A stretch of 64,000 nt of DNA from AWTP1-13 sp963775835 (lineage in GTDB: Bacteria > Pseudomonadota > Alphaproteobacteria > Rhizobiales > Hyphomicrobiaceae), in contig CAVZKV010000026.1 of assembly GCA_963775835.1 (NCBI GenBank), positions 186,001-250,000 on the forward strand. The letters are read 5' to 3'. The notes below the pieces were generated by a model. That model worked only from the letters and a program-made list of their open reading frames with translations, was not told the DNA's origin and made no database searches. Shown piece after piece: positions 18,581-28,581 of this stretch (positions are counted from its first letter, which is position 1; every line of letters begins with the position of its first letter). A program made the translations under genes and the position numbers.

Positions 18581-18589
18581 TTATCCACA
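18581..18589 (+). promoter_or_regulatory. Perfect DnaA box TTATCCACA
   Basis: Exact match to the consensus DnaA box, starting immediately after the esterase stop codon and about 190 bases upstream of the TPR-ispE pair. A nine-base exact match is unlikely by chance in GC-rich DNA. There is no cluster of boxes and no AT-rich element, so this is not an origin; a role as a DnaA-titrating or regulatory site is inferred. Confidence 0.4.
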
Positions 18590-18776
18590 GATTGCCAGTG
18601 GCGGCCTACAGGGATCCCGCCGGCGCGCTTGCGGGCTTCCTGGTCCTCGATTTGCCCCATTGTGCCGGTCCCATGGCAGCGACCACGATCGCCGAACAAA
18701 GCTTCCCGGGTGGGCGTTCTGGAGTCGCTTGCACAACTCTTTCCTGCTAGCCTACCTGCCGGGAATCAATGAATGA

Positions 18777-20603
18777 ATGAGCAAACCAAGCTCTAAGGCA
18801 CGAGGTGACATGGGTCGGTGGCTGTCCAGGCTGAGCCTCTTCAGCGCAATTGTGGCGGTCGTTCTGGCCGCCAAGGCGCCTCCCGTCAGCGCGGGCCTCG
18901 GTGCCTCACAGGATGCTGCCTCGCTGCTCGGAAGCTACCTCGCCGGACGCGTGGCGCGGGCACAAAACGACACGCGCGCCGCCGCCCTTTTCTATCGGCA
19001 GGCCCTCACCCAGGATCCCGGCAATAGCTTGCTCATCGAGCAGGCGTTTCTGATGGAGACCACCGAGGGCGAATGGGCGCGCGCCGAGGCATTGGCGCGT
19101 CAACTCGTCGAAATGCAGCCCACTCATCGTACCGCGCACGCCCTGCTTGGCCTCGCCGATTTCAAAGCTGCGCGCTATGCTTCGGCGGATGAGCATTTCA
19201 AGGCGGTGAGCGGCAACCCGATCGGCGAATTGACCAGTGCGATGGCCCGTGCCTGGGTCGCCGAAGCCCAAGGCAAAACGACGGAGGCGCTGGCTCTGCT
19301 CGATGCCCCGAAGTTGCCCGACTGGGCCCAGTTCTATTTGCGCTATCATCGGGCGCTGATCGGCGACGTCAGTGGCCGTCGCGCCGAGGCCCGCGCCGCC
19401 TACGAGCGTATTCCCGCCACCGACCAGCGCACGCTGCGCATCACATTGGCCTACGTCCGGCATGCCGCCAACGGCGGCGATGGCAAACTCGCCCAACGCA
19501 TCCTGAAGGCACACTTCGATAAGGCCAAGGCGGACGGCCACCCCGAGGCCAAGGCGCTGCAGGACGAAATCGACGCCGGAACGCAAGTACCGCTGCTTGT
19601 CACCACGGCGACCGAGGGTCTTGCCGAGTCGTTCTACGGGTTGGGCGAGGCGTTGACCGGGGAGGGCGGTGTCAGCGTGGGGGCGGTCTATCTGCAGTTC
19701 GCCCTGTTCCTAAGGCCCGACTTTCCCTTCGCTCTGGCCACCCTCGCCAATGCCTACGAGACCACCAAACGCTATGATGCGGCCATCGCCGCCTACGACC
19801 GGATACCGAACAATACCCCGCTCCAGGTCAGCATCGAAATCCGCAAGGCCCTCAACCTCAACCAGCTCGAACGCATCGAGGAGGCCAAGGATCTGCTCGA
19901 GGGGACGGCACGTCAAAATCCGACGGACGTGCGTGCGCTAGACGCCCTGGGCGGCATCATGCGCGGCCAAAAGCGTTACGAGGAGGCGGTCGAGTATTAT
20001 ACCCGTGCCATCGCGCTCATCGACAAGCCCGAACAGAAGCATTGGTCGTTTTTCTACTCGCGCGGCACCTGCTATGAGCGCATCAAGAAGTGGTCGCTCG
20101 CCGAAGCCGACCTGGAGCGCGCGCTGCAGCTGAGCCCAGACCAGCCGCTGGCCCTTAACTACCTCGGCTACTCGTGGATCGATCAGGGCCGCAATCTGAA
20201 GCAGGGGATGGCGCTGATCGAGAAGGCCGTGCGCCAAAAGCGTGACGACGGCTATATCGTCGACAGCCTGGGATGGGCCCACTACCGGCTTGGCAACTAC
20301 AAGGAAGCCGTCAAGTATCTCGAGCGGGCCGTGGAGTTACGCCCGGAAGATCCCGTTCTTAACGACCATCTGGGAGATGCGTTCTGGCGCGTCGGCCGCG
20401 AGCGGGAAGCCCGCTTTCAATGGGAGCAGGCCTTGACGCTCAAGCCCGAGCCCGAGGACGCCGATAAAATCAAACGCAAGCTGCAGCGCGGGCTGCCCTC
20501 TCCGCAGCAGGCGCGTCCCGTCAAGCGAACCAAGGAAGTGGTCAAAAAGGAGCACCTGAAGAAGAGCTCGGAGACCACCTTCAGCCTGCCGCTGTTCAAG
20601 TAG
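18777..20603 (+). CDS. Exported tetratricopeptide repeat protein
   Basis: A 608-residue protein with an N-terminal signal or anchor segment (LSLFSAIVAVVLAAKAPPVSA) and at least eight TPR units, clearest at ALDALGGIMRGQKRYEEAVEYYTRAI, FYSRGTCYERIKKWSLAEADLERALQLSP and LGWAHYRLGNYKEAVKYLERAVELRPEDP. The C-terminal tail is basic. TPR proteins scaffold complexes; partner unknown. Placement just ahead of ispE is common in alphaproteobacteria and suggests co-transcription (59 bases apart). Confidence 0.88.
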   Translation: MSKPSSKARGDMGRWLSRLSLFSAIVAVVLAAKAPPVSAGLGASQDAASLLGSYLAGRVARAQNDTRAAALFYRQALTQDPGNSLLIEQAFLMETTEGEWARAEALARQLVEMQPTHRTAHALLGLADFKAARYASADEHFKAVSGNPIGELTSAMARAWVAEAQGKTTEALALLDAPKLPDWAQFYLRYHRALIGDVSGRRAEARAAYERIPATDQRTLRITLAYVRHAANGGDGKLAQRILKAHFDKAKADGHPEAKALQDEIDAGTQVPLLVTTATEGLAESFYGLGEALTGEGGVSVGAVYLQFALFLRPDFPFALATLANAYETTKRYDAAIAAYDRIPNNTPLQVSIEIRKALNLNQLERIEEAKDLLEGTARQNPTDVRALDALGGIMRGQKRYEEAVEYYTRAIALIDKPEQKHWSFFYSRGTCYERIKKWSLAEADLERALQLSPDQPLALNYLGYSWIDQGRNLKQGMALIEKAVRQKRDDGYIVDSLGWAHYRLGNYKEAVKYLERAVELRPEDPVLNDHLGDAFWRVGREREARFQWEQALTLKPEPEDADKIKRKLQRGLPSPQQARPVKRTKEVVKKEHLKKSSETTFSLPLFK

Positions 20604-20662
20604 GTCGCCGGTCGCCAGGGGCACCCGTGTTGCCCCCGCACGCGGCCGGGGCAGGGCTTCGG

Positions 20663-21559
20663 ATGGGCGTCACACAAATTGCGCGCGCCAAGGTCAACCT
20701 CACACTCAAGGTGCTGGGGCGGCGGGCCGACGGCTACCATGCGCTCGAAAGTCTCGTCACCTTTGCTGCGATCGGCGATCGGCTGAGCTTTGACTCCGGC
20801 CTAGGGGCCCGTTTGGTCGTGAGCGGGCCGTTTGCCGCGGGTATCGCCGGTCCCAACATCCTCGAAGGCGCCCTAGATCTGTTGTCGCAGTCTGGGGTCG
20901 ATCTGGGGGGCGGCGGCATCACGCTCGAGAAAAACCTGCCCGTTGCGGCTGGTCTCGGCGGTGGCTCCTCCGATGCGGGCGCTTTGCTGCGGCTGGCCCG
21001 TGCCGCCCACGTGGAACGTGCTGAGGACCCCCTGTGGCGGGATCTGGCTCGGCGGCTCGGCGCCGACGTTCCCGTCTGTTTTGCCGACCGACCCGCCCTT
21101 ATGGGCGGTATTGGCGATGAGCTGCTCCTGCTGCCGACGGGATCTTCGCCCCCGCCCCCGCTCCCCGCCGTGCTGGTCAATCCAGGCCTGCCCCTGGCAA
21201 CCGCCCGGGTGTTTGCCGCGCTGCAGGCACCAGCCCTCAAGGGGGCGCGCGCGCCCACGGCGCCGTTGGCGCCGATCGGATCAATTGCGGCGCTGTGCGA
21301 CCACATCGGCGCTGTTGGCAACGATCTCGAGCGGCCGGCAATGGCGCTCGAACCCGTGATCGGCACGGTGAAGGCGGCGTTGCTCGCGTGCCCGGGGTGC
21401 CGAACGGCGGCAATGTCGGGCAGCGGACCAACCTGTTTTGGCATTTTCACGAGCGAGGTTCAGGCGACGGCGGCGGCGGTGGCCTTGCGCAGCTCCGAGC
21501 CGCGCTGGTGGGTCGTGGCAACACAACTCGACGGCGTGGCCGCTTCGGCCGCGGCCTAG
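20663..21559 (+). CDS. ispE: 4-diphosphocytidyl-2-C-methyl-D-erythritol kinase
   Basis: A 298-residue GHMP kinase that phosphorylates CDP-methylerythritol in the non-mevalonate isoprenoid pathway. ARAKVNLTLKVLGRRADGYH is the IspE substrate motif, PVAAGLGGGSSDAGALLR the ATP-binding GHMP motif, and MSGSGPTCFGIF the C-terminal motif. The start is placed at MGVTQIARAK to match family length; the frame opens 36 bases earlier. Confidence 0.96.
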   Translation: MGVTQIARAKVNLTLKVLGRRADGYHALESLVTFAAIGDRLSFDSGLGARLVVSGPFAAGIAGPNILEGALDLLSQSGVDLGGGGITLEKNLPVAAGLGGGSSDAGALLRLARAAHVERAEDPLWRDLARRLGADVPVCFADRPALMGGIGDELLLLPTGSSPPPPLPAVLVNPGLPLATARVFAALQAPALKGARAPTAPLAPIGSIAALCDHIGAVGNDLERPAMALEPVIGTVKAALLACPGCRTAAMSGSGPTCFGIFTSEVQATAAAVALRSSEPRWWVVATQLDGVAASAAA

Positions 21560-21611
21560 CCTCATGTCTGCGGTTGCCGGCAAGCCGCCGCCGAGGCACG
21601 GCGCCCCAGGG

Positions 21612-23123
21612 TCAATCCGCCTCTTGGAACACTTCTTCACGGCCCTTGCGGATCGTCGGCAGGACGGCGAGCACGATCGTGATCACGGACAGCAGCAGCA
21701 GTCCCGCGCTCAATGGTCGATCGATGAAGGTCATGAAACTGCCGCGTGAAATCACCAGGGCCTGGCGCAGCTTTTCCTCCATCAACCTGCCGAGCACGAA
21801 ACCGAGCAAGAGGGGAGCGGGCTCGAACCCGAACTTGACAACGGCGTAGCCGAACAGGCCGAAGCCCGCCGTCATCAGCACCTCCACGGGCGAATTGTTG
21901 ATGGAATAGATGCCGATGCAGCACAACAGAATGATCGCCGGAAACATCAGACGATACGGCACCTTCAAGAACCGCACCCAGAGCCCGATCAGAGGCAAAT
22001 TGATGACGAGCAGCATCAAGTTGCCGATCCACATGGAGGCGATCATGCCCCAGAACAGGTTGGGCTGTTTGGTCATGATCTGCGGGCCGGGCACGATACC
22101 GTGGATGGTCATGGCGCCGACCATCAAGGCCATCACCGCGTTCGGCGGAATGCCGAGCGCGAGCAAGGGTATGAATGCCGTCTGTGCGCCGGCATTGTTG
22201 GCCGATTCCGGACCGGCCACGCCTTCGATCGCCCCGCGCCCGAAGCGCGTTGGATCGTCAGCCAGCTTCTTTTCGATGGTATAGGACGCAAATGGACCCA
22301 AAACGGCGCCGTTTCCGGGCAGGAGGCCCAGGATGGATCCGATCAGGGTGCCGCGTGCGATCGGCGCCGCCGATTGCGCGAAATCCTTGCGATTGGGGAG
22401 CAGATTACCGATTGCGGCGCGCACCACGTCGCGCGCCTGGGTGATCTCTAGGTTGCGCAGAATTTCGGCGAAGCCGAACAGGCCCATGGCCAGAACGGCG
22501 ACGTCAAGGCCATCGGAAATTTCGGTCCAGCCGAAGGTCAGGCGCTCCTCGCCGCTCTCCAGGTCCGTGCCCACGGTCGAGAGCAGGATGCCGACCAGAA
22601 TGATGGCGATCGCCTTCGGCACCGAGCCGCGCGCGAGCACCACGGCGAACATCAACCCCATGACCATGAGCGCGAAGTAGTCGGCCGGCCCGAACAAAAG
22701 CGCCATCGCCGTGAGCGGCGCCGCCAGGGCTGCGATGATGATGGTGGCCACACAGCCGGCGGTAAATGAGCCGATCGCGGCGATGCCAAGCGCCACCCCC
22801 GCGCGTCCCTGCTTGGCCATCTGGTGGCCGTCGAGTGTCGTCACGACGGAGGTTGCTTCGCCGGGAATATTGACCAGGATTGCCGTGGTCGAACCGCCGT
22901 ACTGCGCCCCGTAGTAGATGCCGGCGAGCATGATGAGCGCGCCGACGGGGTCGATGCCGAAGGTGATCGGCAACAGCATGGTGATAGTTGCAATCGGCCC
23001 AACCCCCGGCAGCACGCCTATTAGGGTACCGATCAGGCAACCGAGGAAACAAAGCCAGAGGTTCTTCAGGGTGAGCGCGACGCTGAGGCCGAGCGCCAGA
23101 TTGGATATCAGATCGAATGTCAC
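21612..23123 (-). CDS. tctA: Tripartite tricarboxylate transporter, large membrane subunit
   Basis: A 503-residue TctA-family permease with 11-12 membrane helices. The conserved GVLPGVGPIATITMLLP, YGAQYGGSTTAILVNIPGEA and the repeat copy GLLPGNGAVLGPF are present. TctA with TctB and a periplasmic TctC imports carboxylates such as citrate using the ion gradient. GTG start, ten bases after the tctB stop. No TctC gene is next to it. Confidence 0.94.
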   Translation of the reverse strand: MTFDLISNLALGLSVALTLKNLWLCFLGCLIGTLIGVLPGVGPIATITMLLPITFGIDPVGALIMLAGIYYGAQYGGSTTAILVNIPGEATSVVTTLDGHQMAKQGRAGVALGIAAIGSFTAGCVATIIIAALAAPLTAMALLFGPADYFALMVMGLMFAVVLARGSVPKAIAIILVGILLSTVGTDLESGEERLTFGWTEISDGLDVAVLAMGLFGFAEILRNLEITQARDVVRAAIGNLLPNRKDFAQSAAPIARGTLIGSILGLLPGNGAVLGPFASYTIEKKLADDPTRFGRGAIEGVAGPESANNAGAQTAFIPLLALGIPPNAVMALMVGAMTIHGIVPGPQIMTKQPNLFWGMIASMWIGNLMLLVINLPLIGLWVRFLKVPYRLMFPAIILLCCIGIYSINNSPVEVLMTAGFGLFGYAVVKFGFEPAPLLLGFVLGRLMEEKLRQALVISRGSFMTFIDRPLSAGLLLLSVITIVLAVLPTIRKGREEVFQEAD

Positions 23124-23133
23124 GTCGGGTCCT

Positions 23134-23694
23134 TCAACGCGTGAGGGCGCCCTTCAGCGCCGCGAAAAAGCCTGCGATTCCTTCCTTGGCGCCGGCGTAT
23201 GCGTAAGACAGAAAACTGGGAATGAGGCCGAGGGGATCAAAAGGAATGGGCAAGTTAAGGAGCTCCTTGAACAGCAAGCCCGAAAGCAGGGTCAGCGCCA
23301 CGGCAAAGACGGCAATCTCCGTGGGTCTGGTTTCGTCGGAGCCCAACGAGGCCATGATCACGGCCAAGGGCCCGGCGACGATGAGGCCGCCCCAACGGAT
23401 GGTCAGGGCGAACAGGACCACGGCGCCGAGTACGAAGAATGGGCCACGAATGGCCCAGCGCTCGAGGGCCGGGCCCTCGCCAAACAGGCCTTGCACGATC
23501 AGCAGAATGCCAAAAGTCGCGACCAGGAATGCCAGCGTCTTGGGCAGCAGCCCAGAGCCGATGCCGGACAAATGTCCAACCGGTAGATTAAAGCCGCCAA
23601 GGTAGCCGAGGGCGGCGATGGCCAGCAAAAACAGGCCACCGGCAATGTCAATGGCTGAGCGCGCCGACGGACGCCGATTGGGGGATTGCGACAT
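23134..23694 (-). CDS. tctB: Tripartite tricarboxylate transporter, small membrane subunit
   Basis: A 186-residue TctB-family protein with four predicted helices, including the family's GSGLLPKTLAFLVATFGILLI segment after helix 1. It works with TctA as the membrane part of the transporter. GGGAAGGAAG precedes the ATG. The next gene upstream on the same strand is the FAD/Fe-S oxidoreductase, 143 bases away, suggesting a catabolic link with the imported carboxylate. Confidence 0.9.
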   Translation of the reverse strand: MSQSPNRRPSARSAIDIAGGLFLLAIAALGYLGGFNLPVGHLSGIGSGLLPKTLAFLVATFGILLIVQGLFGEGPALERWAIRGPFFVLGAVVLFALTIRWGGLIVAGPLAVIMASLGSDETRPTEIAVFAVALTLLSGLLFKELLNLPIPFDPLGLIPSFLSYAYAGAKEGIAGFFAALKGALTR

Positions 23695-23837
23695 CTTCCT
23701 TCCCGCTTGCTTACTTCCCCTGACCGCGGCCCCTCGGGCCGGGGTGTTTTTGCCGTAGGCTGGACCCTAGCGTTCCCCTGCAGGCCCGTCCACCGCCAGG
23801 GCCTACGTTTGCCGGTTTTGCGGCGCCTTGCCGCCCG

Positions 23838-26800
23838 TCAGGCACCGGAGCGCATGGCATCACGCAGAACACGCGCAACGTGCAGCGCCCTGCGGCCGGT
23901 ACCGTCGCGGATTTGATGCCGACAGGAGAAGCCATCGGCGGCGATGAGCGCTTGCGGGGGGGCCTTGCGCAGGGCCGGCAGTAAGGAAAGTTCCCCCATT
24001 GCCAGGGAAACATCGTGCGTTTCGGCGGCATAACCGAAAGCGCCGGCCATGCCGCAGCAGCTAGACGTCACCGTTTCGACTTTGAGCCCGTGCACCAGCG
24101 CCAGCGTTTGTTGCACGGCACCCATGACGCCGAATGCCTTTTGATGACAGTGCCCGTGCAGCAGGAGCTTGCCCTCGCACACGCCGATGGGGCCGGCAAC
24201 GCGACCGGCTTCGGCTTCGCGCGCCAGGAACTCCTCCAACAGGAGCGCATGCGCGGCGAGCCGCTCGGCGTCGGCCCCTGGCAGGAGCGACACGAACTCG
24301 TCCCGCAGCGTCAGCAGGCAGGACGGCTCCAGACCCACAATCGCGATGCCGCGGTCGATCAGCGGCGTGGCGGCTGCAAGCACGCGCCGGGCCTCTGCGC
24401 GCGCTTCCTCGACCAGACCGGCCGACAAGAATGTCCGGCCACAGCACAAGGGGCGTGCCGGTCGAGGCAACGGCCCCCTGCCGCCGCCCTCGGCGCCCAA
24501 AAGCCGGACGCCATAGCCAAGCCGGCGCAGCACCTCGACGCTGGCCTCGAGGTTCTCGGGCTCGAAATAGGTGTTGAAGGTGTCGGCGAACAGGGCGACG
24601 TCGCGGACCCCACCCAAAGCTGCGCTTGCTGGGTGCTCGTCGGGCGATGCCTCGTGCCCTAAGCGAAATGGTCGAGGATGCCAGCGCGGCAGGGGGCGTT
24701 TCGACGAGAAGCCGGTCAGACCTTCGATCAGCCGGGCCGCGCCCGGCATGGCGTTGCTGGCATTGATCAGGGGAGCCAAGCGCGCTGCGTAGGGCGCGTA
24801 GCGCGGCAGGTAGGCGATTAGGCGGTCGTGCAGAGAGAGGCGGCGCTGCTTGTTGGCGGCTGCCAGCACTTCGATTTTCATCTTCGCCATGTCGACGCCG
24901 GTCGGACATTCCCGCCGGCAGCCCTTGCAGGAGACGCACAACTTCATGGTTTCCAGCATCTCGTGCGAGGCGAACGCGTCCGGGCCGAGTTGACCAGAGA
25001 TGGCGAGCCGCAGCGCGTTCGCCCGACCGCGCGTCACGTCGCGCTCGTTGCCGGTGACGCGAAACGAAGGGCACATTACGTCGGCGACGAGCTTGCGGCA
25101 CTCGCCATTGTTGTTGCACATCTCGACAGCGCCCTGGAACCCGCCACCGGCCCCGGGATAGGCCGACCAGTCGAACACGGTTGTGAGCGCCGCGACGCGG
25201 TAGGAGGGCTTGAAGCGGAACAGTCCGCGCTCATCCATGCGCGGGGAACGCACGATCTTGCCGGGGTTCATAAGGCCATTGGGGTCGAAGCGGTCCTTCA
25301 CCTCTTCGAACAGGCGCACGGTATGCGCTCCATACATGCTCGCGTGAAATTCCGAGCGCACCAGGCCGTCGCCATGCTCGCCCGAGTGCGAGCCCTTGTA
25401 TTCCTTGACCATGGCGAAGGCCGCCTCGGCGATCGCGCGCATGCTCGCAGCGTCCTTCTCGAGCTTCAGATTGAGCACCGGGCGCACGTGCAGGCAGCCG
25501 ACCGAGGCGTGCGCGTACCAGGTGCCACGCGTGCCGTGCTTCTCGAAGACGGCGGTGAGCCGTTCCGTGTAGTCGGCGAGGTGTTCGAGGGGTACGGCGC
25601 AGTCCTCAATGAACGAGACAGGTTTGCCCTCGCTCTTCATCGACATCATGATGTTGAGGCCCGAAGCGCGCACGTCCCACACCGCCTTCTGCCCGCTGGC
25701 ATCGGTTACCTTGACGACACTGTTGGGGTGACCAAGATCCCCCAGCAGCTCATCCAGTCGCTGCAATCGGCGCAGATTTTCGGCCTGTTCGTCCTCGGCG
25801 AACTCGACCAGCAGCAACGCATCGGGCCGGCCGCGCACGTAGGTCTCCATCACGGGCCGAAACATGGCGATATCGCGCGCGAGTTCGATCAGAGTGCGGT
25901 CCACCACCTCCACGGCCACCGGGTTGAGCTTAACGATGTGCTGGGGTGCCTCCATGGCCTTGCGGAAGCTGCCGAAGTGGCAGATGCCCAGCACCTTGTT
26001 TTTCGGCAATGGCGACAACTTCAGCTCAATGCGCCGTGAGACGGCGAGCGTGCCCTCCGAGCCGCACAGGAGGGTAGCGAGATTGACCGGCCCGGGCCCT
26101 GGCCGCAAGGCATCGATCAGGTAGCCGCCGACGCGTCGCGACACCTGCGGAAAGGCCTGCGCGATATGCGCGGCCTCCCGTCGGCCGAGGGCGAGCATGT
26201 CACCCACAAGGTTGTGGGCGCCGGGAGCCTCGCCCGCGCCGGTCCTCGGCGCAGCGGCAATGGACGCCGGGCTCGAGGCAAGGTCGCCAACCGGTCCGAG
26301 CGGCGCCAGGTTGCGTCCGACCTCGCCGAAGTTGAGCTCGCTGCCGTCGGCCAGGACAGCGGCGATGGACAGGACGTTGTCGCGCATGATGCCATAGCGG
26401 ATCGAGCGCGTGCCGCACGAGTTATTGCCGGTCATTCCGCCGATCGTGGCACGGCTGGCGGTCGAAACGTCGACGGGAAACCAAAGTCCGGTCGCACTCA
26501 GTTGGCGGTTGAGATCATCGAGCACAATGCCCGGTTCGACCACGCAGGTACGGGCGGCGGGATCGACGCTAATGAGCCTTTTCAGGTACTTGCTGAAGTC
26601 CATGACCAGGGCGCGGCCAACGGTCTGTCCCGACTGGGAGGTGCCACCGCCGCGCGGCAACACGGGCACACCCTCCGCGCGCGCCGCTGCCATCGCTACA
26701 CGCACGTCTTCGTCCGTTTTGGGCACGATCACGCCGACCGGTTCGATTTGATAGTGCGAGGCGTCCGTGGCATAGCGCCCGCGTGAGAAGCGATCGAACA

Positions 26801-26876
26801 AGACCTCGCCCTCAAGGTCGCGCGCGAGCCGCGCGGCGAGGCGGGGCGAGGTCGGAGCCGTGCCGGTTATGGGCAT
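23838..26876 (-). CDS. Large FAD-binding and Fe-S-binding oxidoreductase (GlcD-GlpC fusion type)
   Basis: A 1,012-residue fusion. Residues 1-500 form a PCMH-type FAD-linked oxidase (GVIVPKTDEDV, LPRGGGTSQSGQTVG, GEHGDGLVRSEFHASMYG). The C-terminal half has the CNNNGECRK-MCPSFRVT block, one complete CVSCKGCRRECP ferredoxin motif, and two CCG-type domains (RPLCCGRTF, SSCCGMAGAFGY) for electron transfer to quinone. Relatives oxidise D-2-hydroxy acids such as D-lactate, glycolate or D-2-hydroxyglutarate. The neighbouring TctAB suggests the substrate is an imported hydroxy acid, but this is inference. A GTG 33 bases upstream (26909) is an alternative start; neither has a good ribosome site. Confidence 0.9.
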   Translation of the reverse strand: MPITGTAPTSPRLAARLARDLEGEVLFDRFSRGRYATDASHYQIEPVGVIVPKTDEDVRVAMAAARAEGVPVLPRGGGTSQSGQTVGRALVMDFSKYLKRLISVDPAARTCVVEPGIVLDDLNRQLSATGLWFPVDVSTASRATIGGMTGNNSCGTRSIRYGIMRDNVLSIAAVLADGSELNFGEVGRNLAPLGPVGDLASSPASIAAAPRTGAGEAPGAHNLVGDMLALGRREAAHIAQAFPQVSRRVGGYLIDALRPGPGPVNLATLLCGSEGTLAVSRRIELKLSPLPKNKVLGICHFGSFRKAMEAPQHIVKLNPVAVEVVDRTLIELARDIAMFRPVMETYVRGRPDALLLVEFAEDEQAENLRRLQRLDELLGDLGHPNSVVKVTDASGQKAVWDVRASGLNIMMSMKSEGKPVSFIEDCAVPLEHLADYTERLTAVFEKHGTRGTWYAHASVGCLHVRPVLNLKLEKDAASMRAIAEAAFAMVKEYKGSHSGEHGDGLVRSEFHASMYGAHTVRLFEEVKDRFDPNGLMNPGKIVRSPRMDERGLFRFKPSYRVAALTTVFDWSAYPGAGGGFQGAVEMCNNNGECRKLVADVMCPSFRVTGNERDVTRGRANALRLAISGQLGPDAFASHEMLETMKLCVSCKGCRRECPTGVDMAKMKIEVLAAANKQRRLSLHDRLIAYLPRYAPYAARLAPLINASNAMPGAARLIEGLTGFSSKRPLPRWHPRPFRLGHEASPDEHPASAALGGVRDVALFADTFNTYFEPENLEASVEVLRRLGYGVRLLGAEGGGRGPLPRPARPLCCGRTFLSAGLVEEARAEARRVLAAATPLIDRGIAIVGLEPSCLLTLRDEFVSLLPGADAERLAAHALLLEEFLAREAEAGRVAGPIGVCEGKLLLHGHCHQKAFGVMGAVQQTLALVHGLKVETVTSSCCGMAGAFGYAAETHDVSLAMGELSLLPALRKAPPQALIAADGFSCRHQIRDGTGRRALHVARVLRDAMRSGA

Positions 26877-26909
26877 GGCGCGGTAATGCCCGTCTTGGTC
26901 GCGGGACAC

Positions 26910-27296
26910 AAGTGCTATTGGACCGCGAGCAGACGCGGCTCTCGCGCGGGTCCGAGCCTATGCACAAGCTGGGGCAGGCTCGGTGCGTCAAGCCAATACC
27001 TACGGCCAGTGTGAGGCCGCACGGGGTTGGGGCCCGACCGCCCAGTCGCCGCCGCGCGCGCCCAACGCTTGCTGCCGGCGGCCGGCGGCGGATTTTTGGC
27101 CGCAGCAGACCCGAGGTGTCGGCGCTCAGGACCCCCCTGCTAGGCTTCCCCGAGGTTGAGCTTTTCTTGGCGGTTGCGGCCTCTCGTGCGGCCGAGGCGC
27201 TGACGTTGGCTGGCTGCGGGGGGACCGATGGGTTGGCAGCGCGCCGCGAGCCTGCTTTAAGCTAGAGGCGCCGCATTGCTAATTGGAGAAAATCGC
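26910..27296. other. Divergent promoter interval
   Basis: About 390 bases between the divergent oxidoreductase and aminotransferase genes. No gene is credible. A possible promoter for the aminotransferase is TTGGCA at 27233-27238 followed after 17 bases by TTTAAG, a weak match. Confidence 0.3.
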
Positions 27297-28490
27297 ATGT
27301 CGAATGCGCCGCGCCGCGCCGGCCGCCATTTTCTGCAGATTCCGGGCCCGACACCGGTACCGGACCGCATCCTGCGCGCCATGGACATGCCCGTGATTGA
27401 TCATCGCGGGCCCGAATTTAGGGCCCTGGGCCTCCGGGTTCTGGCCGGCATCAAGACGGTCTTTAAGACCACCGAGCATGTCTTCATCTATCCATCCTCC
27501 GGCACCGGTGCCTGGGAGGCCGCGCTCGTCAATACGCTCTCCCCCGGCGACAAGGTCCTGATGTACGAAACCGGGCATTTCGCCAGCCTCTGGCATAAGC
27601 TCGCCTTGAAGCTTGGACTGCAACCGGAGTTGATCGCTTCCGACTGGCGCAGCGGTGTTGATGCCAACGCCATCGAGGCGCGCCTGCGCGAGGACAAGGC
27701 GCACACGATCAAGGCCGTGTGCGTGGTGCACAACGAGACTTCCACGGGTGCCACCTCCCGCATCGATGAGGTGCGCAAGGCGATCGATGCCGCCAAACAT
27801 CCGGCCCTCTTCATGGTCGACACGATCTCGTCCCTGGCCTCGATCGACTATCGCCACGACGGCTGGGGCGTGGACGTCACCGTCGGCGGGTCGCAGAAGG
27901 GACTGATGCTGCCTCCGGGCCTTGGCTTCAACGCCGTGAGCCAAAAGGCTCTCGCCGCCGCCGGCGCGGCGAAGCAGCCAAAGTCTTACTTCGCCTGGGA
28001 GGAGATGCTGCCCGCCAACAAGGAGGGTTTCTTTCCGTACACGCCGGCGACGAACTTGCTCTACGGCCTGGCCGAGGCCATCGACATGCTGCACGAGGAG
28101 GGGCTCGAGCGCGTGTTTGCGCGTCACGACCGGCATGCCGAGGCTACCCGCCGCGCCGTGAAGGCCTGGGGCCTCGAGATTTTGTGCAAAGACCCCAGGG
28201 ATTACTCCTCGAGCCTGACGGCGGTGCTGTTGGCCCCGGAACAGGACGCCGACGCCTTGCGCAGCGTCGCGCTCGAGGCCTTCGATATTTCGCTTGGCAC
28301 CGGTCTTAGCAAATTGGCAAAGAAGGTGTTTCGCATTGGTCACCTCGGCGACACCAACGATTTGACCATGCTGGGAGCGCTCGCCGGCGTGGAAATGGGA
28401 CTTGCCCTTGCCAAAATACCGCACACGCCGGGCGGGGTCCGGGTGGCGATGGACTATTTCGCCGAGGTTGCCAAGGCTGGGCGGGCCTAA
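27297..28490 (+). CDS. Class V aminotransferase, serine/alanine-glyoxylate type
   Basis: A 397-residue PLP enzyme. IPGPTPVPDRI at the N-terminus, YPSSGTGAWEAAL (phosphate site), VHNETSTG, FMVDTISSLASID (PLP-ring Asp) and the Schiff-base lysine in VGGSQKGLMLPPGLGF all match the serine-glyoxylate/alanine-glyoxylate aminotransferase family (SgaA-like). It would convert glyoxylate to glycine with serine or alanine as donor. This fits an organism handling C2 units through the ethylmalonyl-CoA route. Start at MSNAPRR after TTGGAGAAA; an in-frame TTG lies 21 bases earlier. Confidence 0.88.
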   Translation: MSNAPRRAGRHFLQIPGPTPVPDRILRAMDMPVIDHRGPEFRALGLRVLAGIKTVFKTTEHVFIYPSSGTGAWEAALVNTLSPGDKVLMYETGHFASLWHKLALKLGLQPELIASDWRSGVDANAIEARLREDKAHTIKAVCVVHNETSTGATSRIDEVRKAIDAAKHPALFMVDTISSLASIDYRHDGWGVDVTVGGSQKGLMLPPGLGFNAVSQKALAAAGAAKQPKSYFAWEEMLPANKEGFFPYTPATNLLYGLAEAIDMLHEEGLERVFARHDRHAEATRRAVKAWGLEILCKDPRDYSSSLTAVLLAPEQDADALRSVALEAFDISLGTGLSKLAKKVFRIGHLGDTNDLTMLGALAGVEMGLALAKIPHTPGGVRVAMDYFAEVAKAGRA

Positions 28491-28581
28491 GCTCTGCCGT
28501 CGAGGCGCCGGCGAGCACAGGCAAGACGGCGAAAGTAGCAAGTCAACGAGAGCCGCAAGTGACGGGACAAGAAAGGTTGCC

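Noticed and set aside
18777..20603. Secretion-system or pilus component for the TPR protein
   Set aside because: Only generic TPR repeats are visible and the neighbour is ispE, a housekeeping gene.
23838..26909. Long plus-strand frame (about 24828-26039, 403 codons) opposite the FAD/Fe-S oxidoreductase
   Set aside because: The minus-strand protein has full domain content; the antisense frame is His/Arg-rich with no domain and reflects high third-position GC.
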